64,000 nt of DNA. Origin: Annona cherimola. Lineage: Eukaryota > Streptophyta > Magnoliopsida > Magnoliales > Annonaceae. Under the pieces are notes generated by a model. It was given only the letters and a program-made list of their open reading frames with translations, searched no databases and was not told the DNA's origin. Positions 59,640 to 64,000 of this stretch are shown piece by piece. The DNA is taken from the NCBI GenBank assembly GCA_030490835.1, contig CM059975.1, positions 4,057,579-4,121,578 of the forward strand, given 5' to 3'. The stretch's first letter is position 1. Every line of letters begins with the position of its first letter. The position numbers and the translations under genes were made by a program.

Positions 59640-59925
59640 AAAACATATTTGGTAATTTGAAGAAAATGTCAAATTAAAATTTATCACTCTTGGTAACTAT
59701 CATATTTTACAATAATTTATTTACATCTTCCTATACAATTACTGTATTTTCTAATCATCTATACACAATTATCCATTAAATTAAATTTTTTATTTTAACT
59801 TTATTTTTTTTATACATCATCATTATCTCTATCATGTCAATCATTTTCTACCTATTTAACAATTTTTATGTTAAAAACTTTTTGTTTAAAAGTTTTTATC
59901 ATTTCCCAAATATACCCTAAATGAT
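59640..59925. mobile_element. Family B MITE
   Basis: Left ACATATTTGGTAA, right TTTCCCAAATATACCC, signature ATTTTAACTTTATTTTTTTTA. Confidence 0.5.
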
Positions 59926-61264
59926 TTACTACACTGGCAATTAATGGGAAATAGTAAAAAATATTTTTATAGACATGTCTCTCATTTAAATCTTTTTTGT
60001 GAAATTTGGTAATCATATATATTTTTCAAAATTTTAGAAACCAATAAAACGAACATTGATATTCATGTTATATTGTCTCAGCGTCCCAGACTGAACGTCT
60101 AAAGTTTTTTTTTTTTTTTTTCTTGAACGCCTAAAGACTAAAATGGGTTGCATTGGGAGCGATTTATATGCAACGGGTGCAGAGGAGCATCAGGGCGGAG
60201 TTAACTAGATTACAGTCAGATTCAATAATCAAGTTTTTGGTAATTAATAACGACGATAATGATAATAATAATAATTTAATGGTCTCAAAGCACGTTCATG
60301 GAACTGCGAGCACAGCAAAGGACAGTTTGTCTCCAGCCACGATGGAACAAATTCCTCAAAATTCCATATTTGCCATGTAACTATAGACATCTTGGTAATT
60401 GGTTAGCCATCAGAATTTAAATTTTGGTTATCGTTAAAAAAGAGGATGTTAAATTTGGCCCTTTTCATTTAAATTCTGGAATGTGGGTTGTCCAATGTAA
60501 TTAATATTAATCGTGATCCGTAATCTCAGTGGCAACGCTGCCGCGCGCAATACGTGGCAAGACAGGATTCATCCCACATGTCGCCACGTGATTCTCTGGG
60601 AGATCAGCTGCGATGTCGGGCCGGGGCCTATCACACCAGGCATCCCGAAAACAGATGTCACGTGTCTTCCTTGTATTATGTCATTGCGGGAGCAGAAGCG
60701 GGGTGCAGCCGATGTACCGGCCCAACAAATATTTAAAAAATTCGTTTTACGTAAACGTACGGGTCTCATGCTCCCATCTAAATGATTTATCATAGTATAT
60801 TTTTATATTATTTTTATTTTTACATCTTTCTTATTTTTAAAAATTAAAAACAGATACAACACATAGTTCCGTGCTTATTTTAAATTTCAAAAATAAAAAA
60901 AAATGTAAATTTAGTATGAAAGCCAATTTACACATCTATGAGAAAAAAAGAATAAAAAATATTTTTACCCGTATATCGCCTGATAACGGGATCGAAGTGC
61001 TTATATATGAAAATAAATGATCATCGATAACTTATTAGATTTTATCATACACTTATAAAAATATATAAGGATTTGACACGTGGGAATTACTTTAAGATAT
61101 ACAGTTGCTTATTTTCAAAATTTATTTTATCGAAAAATTGACCACTTGGTACTCTATTTTCAAATTTTAATATCTTTATAGGAAATCCACTTAAAATTGA
61201 TATAGCCAATAATGTAAAAAATATAATACAGATTTGAAAGTATAAAAACATGCATGTCTAAAAT
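59926..61264. other. Intergenic DNA with a less AT-rich patch
   Basis: A 20-bp poly-T sits near 60105. The patch at about 60520-60775 is GC-richer and contains two CACGTG palindromes (60585-60590, 60659-60664) and an ACGTGGC at 60552. The frames through it have no recognised domain. It could be a promoter for a gene outside this window or a gene relic. Confidence 0.35.
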
Positions 61265-61433
61265 ATTGCCTACATAACATATAGTTATGAGGGCGCCTAT
61301 ATTATGGGTGAAAAAGGGAGGCCAAAATTTTTCCTCCATGGCTTACATAACTTTTTTTTTTTTCCCTAATAATGCCTGCCTAACATTTAGTTATGGGGGT
61401 GCCGATATTATGAGGCCAAAACTTTTTCCCCAT
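61265..61433. repeat. Diverged tandem duplication of about 100 bp
   Basis: TTGCCTACATAACATATAGTTATG and GCCTGCCTAACATTTAGTTATG both continue into a TATTATG and GGCCAAAA stretch. Confidence 0.6.
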
Positions 61434-61964
61434 AAATTTGAGGGCCCCGCCTAAATCTTTCACAATGTAAAAATTTTCTTTTTCAAACACACATGAGAAA
61501 GAAAATCAGCGTGTTCCCTGCTACGGATTTCCGGTTGTGTGTAACCGGTTTTGGTCATTATAAGAGAGACTAGCGAATTGCTCGAAGAAAAACTAAAATG
61601 TTGGAGCCTTGGGTCAAAAAATGGTGCATGCATTTCTCAGAACGTATCTAAGGGAAAGGGCGATAAGGTTCTAACGCAAGATTCGAGGATTCCCCGTGCA
61701 CTTGGACGCTCTCTCTCTCTTATAGGATTCCCCGTTTTCTTGGACTGTTTAATTGGCTTTGTAACCAATCTCTCCCTCACACGTGGCTTTAATATTCTAG
61801 GGACCCGAGCCTCTGCAAAAAGGGCATCTAGCTTGGAAATATGCTTGGTCGTTGATCAGCAGTCGCGAAGAGGGATAGAATTACTTCCTTTATCTGCCTC
61901 CTTTCGATTAATGTAATATTCATCGGATAACCATCTCGTCGCCCGGTGTAGTTGGAACTCCTGT
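61434..61964. other. Intergenic DNA; no supported gene
   Basis: A 121-codon frame (61551-61916) has no recognised domain. A short TTCCCCGTG..CTTGGAC motif is repeated near 61690 and 61727. Confidence 0.35.
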
Positions 61965-62420
61965 TAACCTAAGCTAATAAATATTTTTATATTTCTTTAT
62001 AAAAATTTAGCCTTAATTGTATTTAATTTATATAAAATTTTATAATTTCTTGGATATATATATACTTTACATTTCAAAATAAACTTTTTGGGTGTTTAAG
62101 TAATTCATTTTAAAATTAAAAATACACACCATATTTAAAAATTATAAGACTTTTTACAGGCATGCCTAACTAATATTAGACTCATGTACTTAAGTTCCTC
62201 GAAATTGTAAATATGTCTACGAGATTTGCATAAATTGTAAGTATATCTTTTTTATTATGGTGCTTTCAGAATTTTTCGTAAAATGGTGAAAATAATCTAT
62301 GAAATTGCAAGTATATCCCTTAATTTAAAGAATATTTTTCTAATTTTATAGAAAATTCCAGCGCCATTATAATTTAAGAGATACACTTGTAATACAATAT
62401 TACTCATACTCACTAGACAT
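61965..62420. mobile_element. Worn MITE-like DNA (family A core, then family E-like)
   Basis: 61965-62165 holds one family A arm and part of the second (TTAATTGTATTTAATTTATA, TTCTTGGATATATATAT). 62166-62420 resembles family E (TAAATATGTCTACGAGATTTGCATAAATT). Boundaries are not clear. Confidence 0.35.
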
Positions 62421-62849
62421 ATATGCAAAAGACCAAAATTTTAAAATTTAGTTTGCTAATGAAATACAATTTTGCCCGCATCTTTATAAAAAAAATTAAA
62501 AAAATAAAATTATATACATGGGCTAACAAAATTATTGCCTATATTTATCCGTCTCTTTCAGACAGTCTTTTTTCTCTAGGTTGTCTGTATTTTAATCATC
62601 GTTTTATATTTTAATTAAAAATTTGTTTTCATACACTATATCTTTTTAGAATGATTTCACTGTCATAAAGTTTTCATTTTTTACATATTTCATCCAGTGA
62701 TATTAAAATATTTCTGGCTAGAACTTTTTTTCTTTTTTAAAACTACAAATCTAAATGTATATTATTCATAACTCAAGATTTAATATTTTTGTGTGTAGGT
62801 ACTTTTTGAATTTTAAATAATTTACATAGATCGAAAAATGATAAATCTT

Positions 62850-62971
62850 TTTTTTTAATCTATGGTCACATGGTTTGCAAATTGCAACCTGTACATTTCA
62901 CCATAAGGTTCAAATCCATGACTTCAAATGTTGTAAGCTCGGAGCAGCCTTTTAGTAGCTTCACAAGAATA
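62850..62971 (+). mobile_element. Possible short tRNA-derived SINE
   Basis: Carries a consensus-like box B GGTTCAAATCC and an upstream GGTCACATGG. Flanked by ATAAATCTT on both sides (62841-62849, 62972-62980). Confidence 0.45.
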
Positions 62972-62999
62972 ATAAATCTTGGTTTTGAAGATAATATAC

Positions 63000-63265
63000 A
63001 TAGTGTGTTTCGGAAGTAATAAAATTTTTATATAAAAAATTTTTTATATAAAATTTGTTGAAATAATAAAAAATTATAATAATGAAAAATAAAGATAATA
63101 AAGTTAAAATAAATAGGTTAGTTGCATGGATAAGTATGTATAAATGATTGAAAAGTAGAGTAGTTGGTATAGGAAGATGTGAATAAATAATTTTAAAAAA
63201 TGAGGTAGTTGCGGAGAGTAAAAATTTTTAATTGAAAAGTTTTGTAGAAAAATAAACACACCCTA
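63000..63265. mobile_element. Family B MITE
   Basis: Ends GTGTGTTTCGGAAG and AAATAAACACACCC. Signature AAAGATAATAAAGTTAAAATAAATAGGTTAG. Confidence 0.55.
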
Positions 63266-63694
63266 AATTTATAATTTCAAAAAGTGAAAACTAAAAAAAA
63301 TGCAAAAAAAAAAAAGACGGTTGGATTGACGGGGGCGCTCCAGAGCGCGAATCCTAAACTCGCATCATGCAGTATGGCGCCTTCGGGGAATCATTTCTCG
63401 TGGATATTTCGGGCTTGCATGTGGAGGTGAACCGATACCTGAATGGAGTGAGAAGAAAAGGGAAGGAATGATTTAGATCCGATTCTATCCTTCGCATTGT
63501 TAAGCTGGTGTTATGAAAAGGCAATGCTTCGATTTCCATGTCTTGGCCGTCAAAAAGTTGACCCGACAGTCCATGTGCCAACCAAAACTATCATCTAGCC
63601 CACCCATGCTTTTGGCAACAGTGCAGGCGGAACTAGCGGATGCAAATTCAAAAAAAAAAAAAAAAAGAATAAAATAAAAAAGCCTGGTCCAGAA
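63266..63694. other. Intergenic DNA; no supported gene
   Basis: A minus-strand frame of 75 codons (63354-63581) has no recognised domain. Poly-A runs lie near 63301 and 63650. Confidence 0.3.
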
Positions 63695-63975
63695 AATATT
63701 TAAAGTTTATTTGGAAAGTTATAAAAATTCTATAAAAAGTGTTTAGAAAAAAGTTTTCGAAATTGAAGAAAAGAATGTAAGAATACACCTAACAGTTACG
63801 AGTAAAAATAATAAAATTAAAATAAATAGGTTAATTATATAGGTAATTGTGTTTTTAAATGCTTGAAAAGTAGTGTAGTTATATAAAAATGAAAAAAATT
63901 ATTTAAAAATAGATAATTATGAAGATTGAAGTTTTTGACTTGAAAATTTTATATATTACCAAACACACCCTTGAT
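63695..63975. mobile_element. Family B MITE at the window edge
   Basis: Left TTATTTGGAAAGTTATAAAAATTC, right TTACCAAACACACCC. Signature AATAAAATTAAAATAAATAGG. Confidence 0.5.
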
Positions 63976-64000
63976 TTTCTGTAAAACTTTGAAAAAAAAA

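Noticed and set aside
61551..61916. 121-codon plus-strand frame
   Set aside because: No recognised domain, and nothing in the flanks supports a gene.

Overview
This window looks like nuclear DNA of a flowering plant. Spliced plant genes (a CASP-like membrane protein, a GT31 beta-1,3-galactosyltransferase, a receptor-like kinase and BAHD acyltransferases) sit in very AT-rich intergenic DNA full of small transposons. I see no bacterial, organellar or viral genome layout. The sequence alone does not let me name the species.

Layout. 1-6.2 kb: a palindromic MITE, the kinase half of a receptor-like kinase (2556-3893, +), and a decayed BAHD copy (4181-5510, -). 7.4-14.6 kb: a MITE just upstream of a second BAHD pseudogene, which is split by a Ty1/copia retrotransposon (8549-13912) with a perfect 5-bp target duplication and LTRs differing at one base. 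14.7-28 kb: a probable solo LTR followed by nested MITEs, hAT-like and SINE insertions, with no convincing gene. 28.4-29.8 kb: the only intact BAHD gene (445 codons, +). 31.2-35.6 kb: two 3'-terminal BAHD fragments on a duplicated block. One is interrupted by 937 bp carrying the start of a glyoxalase-I-like gene in antisense. 37.3-38.4 kb: a complete three-exon CASP-like gene (-). 41.4-49.4 kb: a complete eleven-exon beta-1,3-galactosyltransferase gene (-, 405 aa). 50-64 kb: intergenic DNA with MITEs, SINEs and a small CACTA element, and no supported gene.

The BAHD copies form a local family of five (one intact, four broken) that grew by duplication and decayed by point lesions, retrotransposon insertion and filler-DNA insertion. 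The CASP-like protein should act in membrane or cell-wall domains and the galactosyltransferase in Golgi glycan synthesis. I see no operon-like link between them.

The most unusual signal is a set of almost fully palindromic MITEs of about 360-440 bp (family A). Five have clear 9-bp target duplications, as Mutator-type elements do. They share an internal core but carry unrelated outer 50-60 bp ends, which are still inverted copies of each other within one element. Exon boundaries, lesions and repeat boundaries were read by eye from the sequence. No database search was run.
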